DNA from: Cryptomeria japonica | Lineage: Eukaryota; Streptophyta; Pinopsida; Cupressales; Cupressaceae | Direction: 5' to 3' | Length of the DNA stretch: 64,000 nt | Assembly: GCF_030272615.1 (NCBI RefSeq) | Contig: NC_081409.1 | Coordinates: 241,386,332-241,450,331, forward strand | Part shown: positions 52,351-63,399 of the stretch, piece after piece | How positions within the stretch are numbered: position 1 is the first letter of the stretch | Layout of the letters: every line of letters starts with the position of its first letter | Position numbers and translations under genes: made by a program | The notes under the pieces: model-generated | Seen by the model: only the letters and a program-made list of their open reading frames with translations | Database searches by the model: none | What the model was told of the DNA's origin: nothing

Positions 52351-53170
52351 ATTGTAATGTCCCAATTTTTTTGTAGTCTCTTGTAGTGCAGTTGGAGCTG
52401 ATTTTCAGGGTTTGTGTCAGCGAGTTGGGGAGTTCTTGGATGTTGCCAGTGTGCTTAGGTGGTTTATTGGAGATGTTTGACACTTTTTGGAGGGATTTTA
52501 GACAGTTTTTCATACTTACCATTTCTAGTAAGTGTCAGTTTTGGACATTGACTTGGTAGTTGGCAGAGTTACTATTTTTTGAAAGTTGGTGATTTCTTAA
52601 GTTGATGATTTCTTTGCGACAAGGTGTTTTGATATTTTATTTTAAATAACATTAAAATATAAAGTTAAATTTATTTTTTAACTAATGTTTTTTAATTTAA
52701 TAAAGTGATTTTATTGGCAACTTAGGGATACCTAAGGTGAATTTAAAATTAATGTAAAAGGTTGCACGACCCTAATTAGGGTGTATTAGAATATTGTAAT
52801 ATTTCTTTAATGGTCATCTTAGTCATCTTAGTTGTCTTTAGCTAGTTTCTATTTTTCAGCTAAAGTTTACGATTGTCTCTTTTAGAAACATTGTCTCTTG
52901 TAAATTCTTTATATAGAGTTCTCGCTCTATTGTTTAATAACATCGAATATTTTAATAGGGCGTTGATCTTGAGTTTATAAAAAATGATTTTGGAGCTCAT
53001 TGGAGTATGTTGAAGATTATTATTTCTTTTTTGAAAACCTTGTGTGGTTCTAGGGATTGGACGTAGTTCATCTGAGCCTTCCTGAGGACGAAAACCCTAT
53101 TGGAGAAAGTTGGCTTCAGTAGTGGAAGATCTACCCAGGTCGAGGTAGTGGGATTTACTCAGAATCTTAT
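52351..53170 (+). repeat. LTR fragment (TGTAATGTCCC family) inside Copia-C
   Basis: It starts TGTAATGTCCCAATTTTT within the integrase codons. A TTTATATAGAG box lies at about 52908 and a gaggacgaaaaccct phrase at about 53083. Its 3' end and an adjoining part of Copia-C (integrase end, RT start) are missing, so deletion followed insertion. Confidence 0.6.
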
Positions 53171-53179
53171 CTTGAGTAT

Positions 53180-54540
53180 ACTGATTTGAGATGGCTGTAC
53201 CAGAGAAGAACAATACATGGGACTTGGAGAAGCTTCCTAAGGATACACAACTTGTTGGCCGCAAAGGGGTTTTCAAGAAGAAATACAGTTTAGATGGAAA
53301 AGTTAAGAAGTACAAGGCAAGTTTAGTGGCTAAGGGCTTTTCATAGGTTGAGAGAGTTGATTTCAAGTGAGATCTTCTCTCCTATTGTGAAGCACATCTA
53401 TTAGGTTTTTGTAATTTGTGTTTGCTACATTTGTCCTTTTGGTTGGACAAATGAATGTGGAGAATTTTTTTTGCTTGGGGATATGGAGGAGGTCTACATG
53501 ACATAACTAGAGTGCTTTGAGGTTGAGAGTAGAAATGTTTGGTTTGCAAGTTGAAGTCTCTCTATGGTCTTAAATTGTTACCTAAGATCTGGTATTAGAA
53601 GTTCAACATTTCTTCCAAGTTGGGGTGTGTTAGAGCTAAGTTGGATCACTGTGTTTACTTCAAACAAGACAATGATCATTTTACTATTATATATGTGGAT
53701 GATATGTTCGTCAATAACAATAATGAAATGATTAGGGCTTTGAAATTTTAGGTTGTAGAAGAGTTTGATATGTTGGACTTGAGAGTAGCTAGTTCATCTT
53801 AGGGCTGGAGAACAATAGAAATAGAGCAAAAAATAAATAAAAATCAACTACAGCAAATATGCTCTCTGTTTTGTAGTGGTTCAAAATTTAGGATTGCAAA
53901 CTATTGAGTGTTTCTGTTGTTGTGGGGACAAAAGGATTTTGCTGATTAGTGCCCTTTGACAGCAGATGGGATAGAAGGACGCGAGCCATGTCAAGTGCAA
54001 GTTGGTAGTCTTATGTATGCTATGGACTGCACTAGACTAGACATTGTCCAAGCGGTGGATCTCCTAAGTAGTTAAGTTCAATCTAAGCATTGAGCACTAG
54101 ATTTTAGGGAAGAGTGTCTTTAGATATTTGCACCCTATATTTGCACCTTGTTTAGTGGTATGATTAATTGGGTGAGCAAGCAATAGGCTATGGTTGTTCT
54201 TTTGACTATTGAATTAGAATACATAATGGCTACTCATGTTTGTAAGGAAGTAGTCTAGATTTGAAGACTGTGTTTGGTCATTGGATTTAATTATGATATA
54301 GTTATAATTTAGTGTGATAGTTAGAATGCTATCAACTTGCTAAAGAATCCTACCTTTCATGTGTGGACAAAGCACATTGATGTGTAATAACACTCTGTTT
54401 GTGACATGGTCGAAGAGAAGGTGATTATGGTTTAGAATGTGGATACATTGGTGAATGTTGTAGATGTTTTGATAAAGCTTGTGAGCATAGATTAATTTAG
54501 ATGGCGTGGGATGGCTATGGGATCAATCGCTAGCATTAGT
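53180..54540 (+). pseudogene. Copia-C reverse transcriptase and RNase H
   Basis: RT begins EKNNTWDLEKLPKDTQLVG (53200). It continues with KYKASLVAKGFS (53310), KSLYGLK (53555) and IYVDDMFVNN (53687), so the YVDD site survives. RNase H remnants: GSLMYAMDCTRLDI (54007) and NWVSKQ-AMVV, LEYIMAT (about 54160-54235). Numerous stops and a deletion between RT and RNase H. Confidence 0.8.
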
Positions 54541-54562
54541 TCTTTATGTATAAAATAAATGG

Positions 54563-55357
54563 GATATTTTTAGGACTAGAGTAGTAGGTGTTGTACTCCT
54601 TACAAAGTCTTAGGTCTAGGAGCAATGCTATATTGTAAGTAACATTCCCACTTAGAAAGTGATGCTCCACTTGGATGGAATCTTGAGATTACATAGTTAG
54701 CACTCTTTGCTATGTGTCATTTGTCTTATGATAGTTGGATGAAGTCATTAAATAGAGGGTTACTAGGTGGACCATGAATAGCATTTGTGATTAACTACAC
54801 ATAGCTGAATATAAGTTCTATGTAGGTGTAATTATTGCTTTATGTTGGAGTGCTTGGGAGTTATAGCTGGAGCTCTTGATCATAAAGTTAAAATGGTCAA
54901 TTCAGTTTCATTCTAATTGTGGACGAGTAAATTTTATAGGTGGAGCACATGTTTTGGACTTGGACAACCTTAACTTGATTTTGGCTTATGTTTTTGAAAT
55001 CAGTTTTGGTTATCTAAGTCTTCTAGCCTATATATAGTGCTTGAGATCAAGATATTATTAAGTTTTATTTAGGGTTATGTTGCTAGAGTTCTTCCAGATT
55101 CAAAGACTTCGATATTTTATTGTAACCTTTGTTGCTGATTAGGTGCAATCCTTTGGAGGCTTGGTTTTACTTTTATGAGGGTTTTTCCAAGGTACATCTG
55201 CTGTCATATTGTGTTGTGGTGGTCCTATTTTGTTCTACTTCTCATCTATTCTTGTTTTTATTCAAGTGCTGTTACTATGTTGACATTTACATAGATTTGG
55301 AAACTTTTGATACATTCCTCATAGGATTAAGTAGGATTTGGTGCATATTCCTCTTAG
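54563..55357 (+). repeat. 3' LTR of Copia-C
   Basis: About 795 bp, start mutated (TTTTAGGACTAGAG). Aligns throughout with 47160-47921, with many substitutions and small indels. The 127-codon open frame at 55129-55512 lies in it and is not a gene. Confidence 0.8.
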
Positions 55358-56539
55358 TTTTTGACTTCAAAGTAGCATACTCCAACTATTGCCTTAGGTT
55401 GATTTCACCTCATAGAATTATGCCTAGTTTGATGATTGAGCAAGATAGCCTATGTACAGTACTCTTTAGGTTACTATTGTTATACTATCAATATTCCATA
55501 CCTAGAGGCTAGAAGGTCATATTTGAATGTATAGCTCAATCATAGTTGGCATACTCACCAAGTACTTGTAATCTCGACGAGTACTCGCATGTCTTTAAAA
55601 AGCAAGTCATGTGAGTTTCAACTCGCAACATGACCATCTTGAATCTGGAGTACTTGTGCCAAACTTGTCATGAGTATTTGGTAAGTCCAATAGTGGACTC
55701 ACTTGACATGGGTTGAATACTGCAATAGCGAACACACCATGGAATTTCAAAGATATGAACCTTGAACTAATTGCACCAGTCATGCTTTGCAATAATTTTT
55801 TTTGTGAGCTGTGTGAGATCACGATTTGAAGGAAATACTAGTCCCTTGGGCACTTTTTCTTGTTTTTGAAGTAACTAATGGTAGTTGCATTGAAAAGAAG
55901 GCATGCATTGAACAACTTTTGAACTTGGTTATTCTGATATTTCCTTTCACAGGTAGGGTTTGTAATAGTTGCATGGAGGACAATTGCAAATTTTGAGGAG
56001 TACATTTTCTTATTTCCTTGCCAAATCTAAGTCAAGTCCGAGTATGCAAACTATGGTTAGAAGCCCCTGAACTTTGAAAATTTTTTTTTTTAAAAGAAAT
56101 TTAAGTATTTTTGAAGTAGTCAAGTTTTTGCATAGTCAATTTTTTTTTGGTTTGCCTAGTCTAAGACAAGTCCAAGTACGCAAACTTTGAGCTCAATCAT
56201 TAATTTTGTTGAAATCGAAATAACTGTGTACCTTAGTCTGCAATACGCATCCTGATGTCAATGGCTTGTTTCAGTACAAGACTGCATCACTGAGAAGTGC
56301 CTTTTATTAAGCATGATGATAAATGATATATGGTATGGTAAATAAAACAACAAAGCCAAGTGATGGGACATTCCATCATAGAGTGCCCATACAGCGTCAA
56401 GACAAGAAGCACACAAGTGCTCTTCATTTAGGGGGAACAATCAAACCCACTGACTACACCAAAACCACAAATTAATAATCCCAATACATCTCCTAGCAGA
56501 GTGTGTGTAAATAGGGAAACAATAATTGGTTCAACAATA
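55358..56539. other. Intronic DNA, nothing recognised
   Basis: No element terminus or coding motif. A self-complementary phrase near 55573-55588 (cgacgagtactcgc) and repeated caagtccaagta(c/t)gcaaac words (about 56035 and 56170) are the only structure noticed. Confidence 0.4.
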
Positions 56540-57750
56540 GTAGACCAAGAAGAAAAATCGAATATGATGCCAAGGGAAAACCAATTATTCAATGTTGTAA
56601 GTGTAATGAATGGGGACACTTCACCAAGGACTGCCAAAGAAACTCAGATAAAGTAGAAATGGTGTTAATTGAGGGGTCATGAAGTCAAAGAAGAACATAG
56701 TATGATAGGTGCTACAAACAGCCATACCAATAAAAGTGACATAACTTCAAAGCATGCCACAACTAAGAGTGGAATTCATCGACATGGTTGGTTACAATCA
56801 AAAGTGGCAACATGAAGGTACAAGTAGGGACATGATATAAAACCGCCACCCTAGTGAGAATGTCATTGACCTAATGTTGCCGACAGTGAACAAAGGAAAC
56901 ATGTCAGTTGTTGTGCAAATGTAGAACATGGGGAAAAATTTGATAGATAGCATTGTCTATTTAGGATTGGGTGTCAACGTACTATTGGAGTATACATGGA
57001 AATGCCTTGGGAAGCATGGAATCAAGCCGTTGGGGTGTTGATGCCGCAAAAGGTAACGATAGGAACCCAACAATTGTTGCTGATATTTGTGGTCATCCCA
57101 TTACAAAAGAAAGCATCTGATGCATTGCTCAAGAGAGGATGGCTGATTATAGCCAAGGCAGATCACATTTAGAACTGGAACATCCTCTCGATAGAAAACA
57201 AAGGGAGGAAGTACATCATTGACTTGAGGAACCAAGCGGTGAGTGAAGGGATTGCTTCCTCTGGTTTAGAGATCTAAGGAGGAGAATTAGGAGTAAAATA
57301 AGAAAGATGGTTCATGGAACTGAATGACGAAGGAGTTATCATCCTCCATAATTGCCCCGAGGATGAAACAAGCTCCTTGAATGGACTTTTCACTAGCAAA
57401 TGGAAGACTACAAAGTGTTCCGGACTGATTGCAACATGTTGCAAATTGGGAAAATTGAAGAATCAAGCGATAACAAGTCAGATGTCTCCTCCAAAGTATT
57501 ATGAGTACAAGGAGGGAGTAGCTAGCCCATTGCTTTGAGCGAGACAAAATGATCAATTACGAGGAATTGAGAATGAAGAAAGTGAATCTAGGAGATGAAG
57601 GCAATCCACAAACGATCATGGTTGGAGATGATTGGGACCCTACCATTGAAGGGGGCAGCATTCAATATCCTTATGGAATACAAGGACACATTTGCATGGA
57701 CATACAAGGGCTTAAAAGGGTAACCTTCAAAGCTATGTCTACATAGAATT
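56540..57750 (+). pseudogene. Gypsy relic: zinc knuckle, protease spacer, start of RT region
   Basis: A relative of the element at 35354-41873. YDAKGKPIIQCCKCNEWGHF then TKDC (56560-56640) is an intact zinc knuckle where the other copy has a stop. LGVNVLLEYTWK (56968) is the protease active-site flank, then NDEGVIILHNCPEDETSS (57321) and NLGDEGNPQTIMVGDDWDP (57585) parallel the spacer before RT. It is truncated at about 57750; no LTRs were found. Confidence 0.75.
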
Positions 57751-58700
57751 CTCTTTTTGTTAGCTTACAAAAGTGGTTGTCATGTTAACTAATTTGTGCC
57801 TATGAGGAAAATATAAAATAGGCTGCAAACATAAAATGGCAAATGATGCTAAAGAAAGTTGATGCAGTTATTTTTAAACATAAGGAGTTTGTTTAGAAGA
57901 GTAGTTATTTTTCAGCTTTCCACCATTCTTGTATGTTAGATCAATTGTTTATAGATCTTTCTTCATGTGAGGGGGTTGAGCTTTAAAGTGACAATTTGTA
58001 ATACTTTCATTCACCAGTTTAGTGTCAGTCACATATCTTAGAGTTAGAATTAGCGGATAGGATGATTTATAATAAAGTTTGCATTCATGCAATCAAGCTA
58101 TTCCTAGAAGATAGTAGTAGTTAAATCTCATTCATTTTTCTAAATACTATAAATAAGTGCTTTTTTACACTTAGTGGAACAATAATGATTTTCAAGCTTG
58201 CCTATTGCTGAAATTGCTCCTCATTAACTTCTTGTTTTGATGTTTATTTTTTTGTGCTGAGTACAATTTTTATAATTATTATAAGCATTGTATTACAATT
58301 ACCATTGAAACAAGTCTTGCAACTTTGTGTGTAATGCTTTTATGCTTAATTTTTTTGTCTCCAATTTGATCTTGTTTCACGTATGGTTTTTTTTTGTTCA
58401 TCTAATTGACAACCATAGGTATGTTTTACTCAGATTATCTTCACAATAGATAGATTTAGTTAAAAAATTCTTTTGCCTAGCATTAAAGTGCATGCTAGCC
58501 TTTTGGTCTAGATGAATCCACAAAGAAACACATTTACTTTTTATTCAATATGAAAATGAAACACCCAAAAAAATATTATAAAGGTTGGAAATAGTGAGTA
58601 TATACTATGCAAATTAGGTTAGCTTTTATTTACAAGGAGCTTCCCTTGCTAATTCAAAGAGTTCTTCTATTGCATATATGGTTCCATTTTGTGACACATT
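57751..58700. other. Intronic AT-rich DNA, nothing recognised
   Basis: No coding motif, terminus or RNA gene found. Confidence 0.4.
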
Positions 58701-58701
58701 G

Positions 58702-59190
58702 TAGTGTCCGCCTTTTCAAATTGAGTCAAATAGTGGATTCACAACCTATCTTTTTCCCGTAGGTTGAAGGGAGGATTTGTAGGGGAATAATATAATAAGA
58801 ATTTATTAAATGTTCATAAAAGTGCATAAGTCATATCGTTGAAGAAAAATGACAATTTATTATTACTATTTTGGGCCAAAAGTCAAATAAAAGTCATAAG
58901 GTGACAAATAATAAATATTTAAATCAAAATAAAAAATTAATTTTTAATCATTTTGTAGGGTTGGCTGGAAAAAGCATAAAAATTAATATATTGGAAGAGT
59001 AATTCATTCTATGATTGGCAATTTTCAAAAACCCTTTGTAGAGCTCATGTTCAACATTCTCTTCCTAGAGGACGAAAACCCTCTTGGATCTTCCAGAATA
59101 GGGAGATGAAAATATCGTAGTTCTCATAGGTTGGCTTCATCCCGAGACCAAAATTGAGCTTATAGGAATTCCACCATTTCACAGGTATTA
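58702..59190 (+). repeat. LTR relic related to the 52351 fragment
   Basis: Starts TTGTAGTGTCCG-like (one change from the family terminus). It carries a cctagaggacgaaaaccctcttgga phrase at about 59067, parallel to 53080. Ends not defined. Confidence 0.45.
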
Positions 59191-60119
59191 TTATTTTGAA
59201 ATAAATCAAGCCATACCATTTTACAGCTGTTATTATTTACAATAAAGTAGGCCATTGCATTCTTGGATTGGCATCTCAAAATGAGCAACAAGGACTCCAA
59301 AATTTAGAAGATTGTGGACTTAATCCTAGTTGCAACAAACGCGAAAGGATTTTCAGGACATGGCACCGGCCACCATTCTCCAACTTTCAAGAAAAGTCAA
59401 TAAAGAGCTGGTCGCTGAAATAAAAAGGGAAAAAGACAAATTTTAATGATGTGACAGATCAACATGGAGATCTAGGCAAAAAAATGAAAGTTTTAGTTGT
59501 GTTATTTATTTGAGGAACATTAATCCCATGCACAGCCGCCCTTGGGAAATCATAGCCAAACCAAGGAATTGGCTGTATGAAGAATAAAAGTGTGGGACAC
59601 ATTCAAAAGTTCGCTGTTTCTTGTCCAACTGCTAGCTGCATTTGATTTGACATTGCGAAAAAAAGGAAAAGGAATTGCAGGTTGGGGAGAGGCACATGTA
59701 GGCCTTGGGAAGTTTAAAAAATTTATCTGCAAATTGAGGCAGCAACACTACCTCAAATTGGCCACCACATCCAACATTGTTTAGGCTCAACAATAAAAAA
59801 GGGACTATAGGCTTCGGGTTCCTAAATTCATTTGAATATTAAGTTTGAGTAAAACTTCATTAAAAAGTTATTCATCTTGTATTTAATCTGAATATAAATA
59901 ATTTTTTTATTCATATGAAATGGATATTTTTAAAAGATAAAATATAAAATAGAAACGTATTCTCCGAAAACAAAAGTAAAATTGGCAGAAAATTTGAGTT
60001 TATTTTGTAGAATCGTTGGAAACCCTAGAAGGGAATATATTATTGGTATTAAAGCACCTTTCTGGCCAGCTGTAGGAAAAACATTTTGTGAAAACTTTTT
60101 TAGACTGGGTTTCATACAT
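59191..60119. other. Intronic DNA, nothing firmly recognised
   Basis: Short open frames (59590-59784 plus, 59930-60130 minus) lack domains. Confidence 0.4.
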
Positions 60120-61861
60120 GATGGTGACAAGGAATTGAAATTTTACTAGTGGGAAAGGAGGAAAGATTCAAATCATTTAGATATCATTGTGGGACAACAG
60201 GTCATGGAGGTGTCCCAAAAAGACAAGGAGGTAATGGGTCAAAATAATAGGGATGCAGAGATGTTCAATTTGAGAGGCTTGTGTAGGGACATGAATGGTT
60301 AGTAGATATGACAGTCGATTTTGATTATGCAGGAAAATAACATATTGAGGGAACACATTTGTGAAGTTAGCTCATTAGGGGTAAACATTCACCAAAACAT
60401 TCAAAGGCTAGTTATAGGGTTTTCTATGAGGCTTTTTCAATCTAATTTCATTCGTAGGGAAGAGGTATGTTGTTGAGCCAAAAATCTAGACTTCCATTGT
60501 TGATGGCCTAGTGGCCAATTATGAGTATAGATTTCTACCAGCTGAAATTAAGGAGGTTATGTCACAACTTTTATGAGTTTGAAGAAGAACAAGGCTGGTT
60601 AGAGAGTAGAGACAGGACAATGGACAAATCCGTGAGATCTCAAATAGGCATTGGGAAAATTGACACTTCCTACATTTAATGGATCAATAAGTGTACTTCA
60701 CGCTCTTGGATTAAAAAATTGGACACAATTTGAGGCCATCAAATTCACTACTCTTCATCTTGAGGGTGTATCACATGAGTGGTTGTACCATAGTTGATCA
60801 CTCTAGGGCACCGTCATATCATTTGTATGCAAAGTTTAGTGATGTGTTCATTGAGAGATTTGATCAAATTGATCTAGAGATCCGCAATTGTGAGCTAGGT
60901 CAACTAAAATAGTCACTCACTCGACGTAGCTGATTTTTAGAGGCTATTAGTTATGGCACTTTATTTTTAGAGAGGAGGGTGGTGGTTTTTTCTATTGAGG
61001 GCATAATTGAGCCTCTTGTAGGAGGCCATTAAGAACGCCTTGGATCTCAAAACTTCAGCTAACAAGGGCAGATTTCATCCTATAGGGCAACAAAGATCAG
61101 CACCTCATGGCCAATCAAATCCAAAACCTTATGGACAACCAAGGAGTTCCAAATTTGGGCAGCAAAAGAAACCTTTCCATCTGAGTTCCCCAAACAAAGA
61201 ATAGCCGAAACCACTAAGTAGAATCTAGGAACAAACTCTAGAGAAAGAATCTTTGCTTTTCATGGAAAGAGCGTTGGGAGTTAGGAAATAGGTGTCTCTT
61301 GAAAGGACATGCCCATTTCAAAGAGGAAATGTTTGAGGACGAGGAGTAGATAGAGGAACCTTAGGTAGTCCTATAGGAGGAAGAGGTAGAGGTAGAGGTA
61401 GAAACTCGTGAAGAGGATAGGTCTATAGGTAACACTTTAGTTGAACTATTAGGTGCACCTTGGTACCACCCATTTAGAGGTTGTGGAGTGTTGAAGTGAC
61501 AAAAGGTGATGGTATTGGTTGATTGTGGGTGAACCCACAAATTTATTGATGAGAGTTTGGTTAGACAGAGGGGATTACCTAGAGAAGAATTTTAGGGATT
61601 TTGTGTTATGGTGGCAGATGGAAATACCAAATCATGCACTAGGAGGGTTAGAGGACTAGACATTACACTGGGTTCGTACAAAATGTTTGTTGATTTTCAT
61701 GTAATTGGTATAGGGGATACAATCGTAGTGTTAGGGGTATGGTTGCTTTATTCCAGTGGTGAAATATCCCAAAATTTCAAAACCATGGACCTGAAATTCG
61801 ATCATGATGGCAAGGAGGTTGTTCTTTGTGGTATGGGTAATGGTGTTTTTATAAAGATTTC
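60120..61861 (+). pseudogene. Gypsy Gag and protease relic
   Basis: Gag domain: KFTTLHLEGVSHEWLYHS (60735-60790) then FSDVFIERFDQIDLE (60836), the pattern of a retrotransposon Gag. A Gln/Pro-rich and an Arg/Gly-rich stretch (GGRGRGRGRN at about 61376) follow. Protease: LVDCG-THKFIDESLV at 61517 (DSGATH with the Ala codon now TGA), VMVADGNTKSCTRRV (61605) and VIGIGDTIVVLGV (61702). Many stops. It is cut at 61861 by the next LTR, before RT. Confidence 0.8.
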
Positions 61862-63221
61862 TGTAATGTCCCCTCTTCTTTAGTTGCCATTCAGTTGCTC
61901 AGATTCACCTCTCATCCATCTCCATAGGTGAAGTTCGGTGTTGGGAGATGAATTTGCTAGCCAAAGGGAACCTAGACTTAGTCATCTTATGACTTTGGTG
62001 GAAATAATAAAGTAACTTTATAATATAAAGTTACATAAGTTAATTTTTCTAAAAATAGAAAAAGTTAATTTAAAAGATGTTTAATAAAGACTTTATTAAG
62101 TTACCTTGCACACATCCCTAGGTGGTAAAGTAACTTTATTATGGCCCCTTCTTAATGACTAATTATCCCCTCATTGCTGATCGAACTTCTTTAAGGAGAA
62201 AAGATTCCTTTGGAATCTTTAAATGATGCCAAATAGTACGATGAGGGTTTGAGGGGTAAAAAGGAGGCTTGGATTTGGAAAGAGGCATCATTTTTTGTTT
62301 TGGAAATTATTCATTTGGTCTCTGCAGCAGTCTGCCATAGCAGGTACAGCTTGTGGAAGCTTGATTGAGGATGAAACCCTTCAATCTTGGACTGGTTGGA
62401 CGTTACCCCAGACTTCTACATCACTCCAGCACTCATATTTATGCACTTATCAGGCCATTGGGGGCCCAAATTCCTTTGTTTCAGACATCAGATTTAAGGG
62501 AAAGTGGAATTGATCAGATCTGGGCGGTTTTGGAGAGAGTTCTTTGCAGATCATTCGTAATTAATGCCAGCCGTACCATTTTGCAGCCAGCCGTACCCTA
62601 GCCTGGAGGTGTGGTTGCCAAATAAATAAACTAGGGGTATTTAGGAGCTGGAATTGGGATTAATTTTATTGTCAGCAATAAGGAAGAACAGATCCATTGT
62701 TTATTCAGAGGAATTCCAAAACATGTGGTCTACACAAGCAATTCATTGAGGAAAAGGGACATAATTTGGGAATCTTGCCTGGCAAGAATTTGGAATTCCA
62801 ACTGGGTAATTCTTCAGTATTAGTTTTTGGTAATTATGCTCGAATTGAATAAAGTCATTTGCAACCCTCAGTAGCAGCTGGAGGTGCTTAGAGCAGCCAT
62901 TGCTTCAGTTCAGGCTCAAATTCTACCTTCAAACCCCAGCTTTGGACTCCTGGTAGGCCTTGAACGACTTATTTCTATCAAGAATCCCCTTTATTAATTA
63001 TTTGTTACTTGCTGCAATTAATAATCAGCAGTTTGGAAACTATTATCAGTTCTATATTTAGTGTATTGCATTTATTATTTTTTATATATTGTCAAAAATC
63101 CAAAAAACTACAAAAAATTTGAAACTACAATAAACTTCCAAAACCATTTTTTGCTAGTCAAAGAATTTGAATTTGTAAACAATCAGTAGTTTGGATAAGA
63201 ATTCTAGTCAGGGATCTTTCA
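61862..63221 (+). repeat. 5' LTR of the gypsy element at the right edge
   Basis: About 1,360 bp, TGTAATGTCCCCTC...GGGATCTTTCA. It parallels the solo LTR at 21852-23102 in landmark order, including cacatccctagg (62111) and the A-rich run near 63100. The right end is fixed by that comparison and by the following primer-like site. Confidence 0.65.
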
Positions 63222-63222
63222 G

Positions 63223-63236
63223 TGGTTCCAGAGTGA
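63223..63236 (+). promoter_or_regulatory. Primer-binding-like site
   Basis: TGGTTCCAGAGTGA right after the LTR resembles TGGTATCAGAGC with three differences in the first twelve bases. Confidence 0.45.
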
Positions 63237-63399
63237 TGATCTTGCCAACCTGGGGGTCATCAGAGTAATTCTATGCAGCGGGGCAGATTTGGTACCTATA
63301 GATATTACCCATGCAGGAGACCTAGAGTGGATTTAAATTTTGTCGCAGAACCACCCTTTGAGTCTAATATGGGTGATATACTTGAAGGCATTGGAGCCG

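Larger units (their letters stand above)
47160..55357 (+). mobile_element. Old Ty1/Copia retrotransposon (Copia-C), twice interrupted
   Basis: Diverged direct LTRs (47160-47921 and about 54563-55357) enclose gag-pol remnants in order. Inside are a 2.6-kb insertion (48998-51615) and an LTR fragment (about 52351-53170). The heavy LTR divergence and many stops make it the oldest complete element here. The right boundary is approximate. Confidence 0.85.

Noticed and set aside
55129-55512. 127-codon plus-strand frame
   Set aside because: Falls mostly inside the 3' LTR of Copia-C and has a matching non-coding counterpart in the 5' LTR.
62295-62601. Two overlapping frames of 72 and 78 codons
   Set aside because: Inside the 5' LTR of the right-edge gypsy; no domain.
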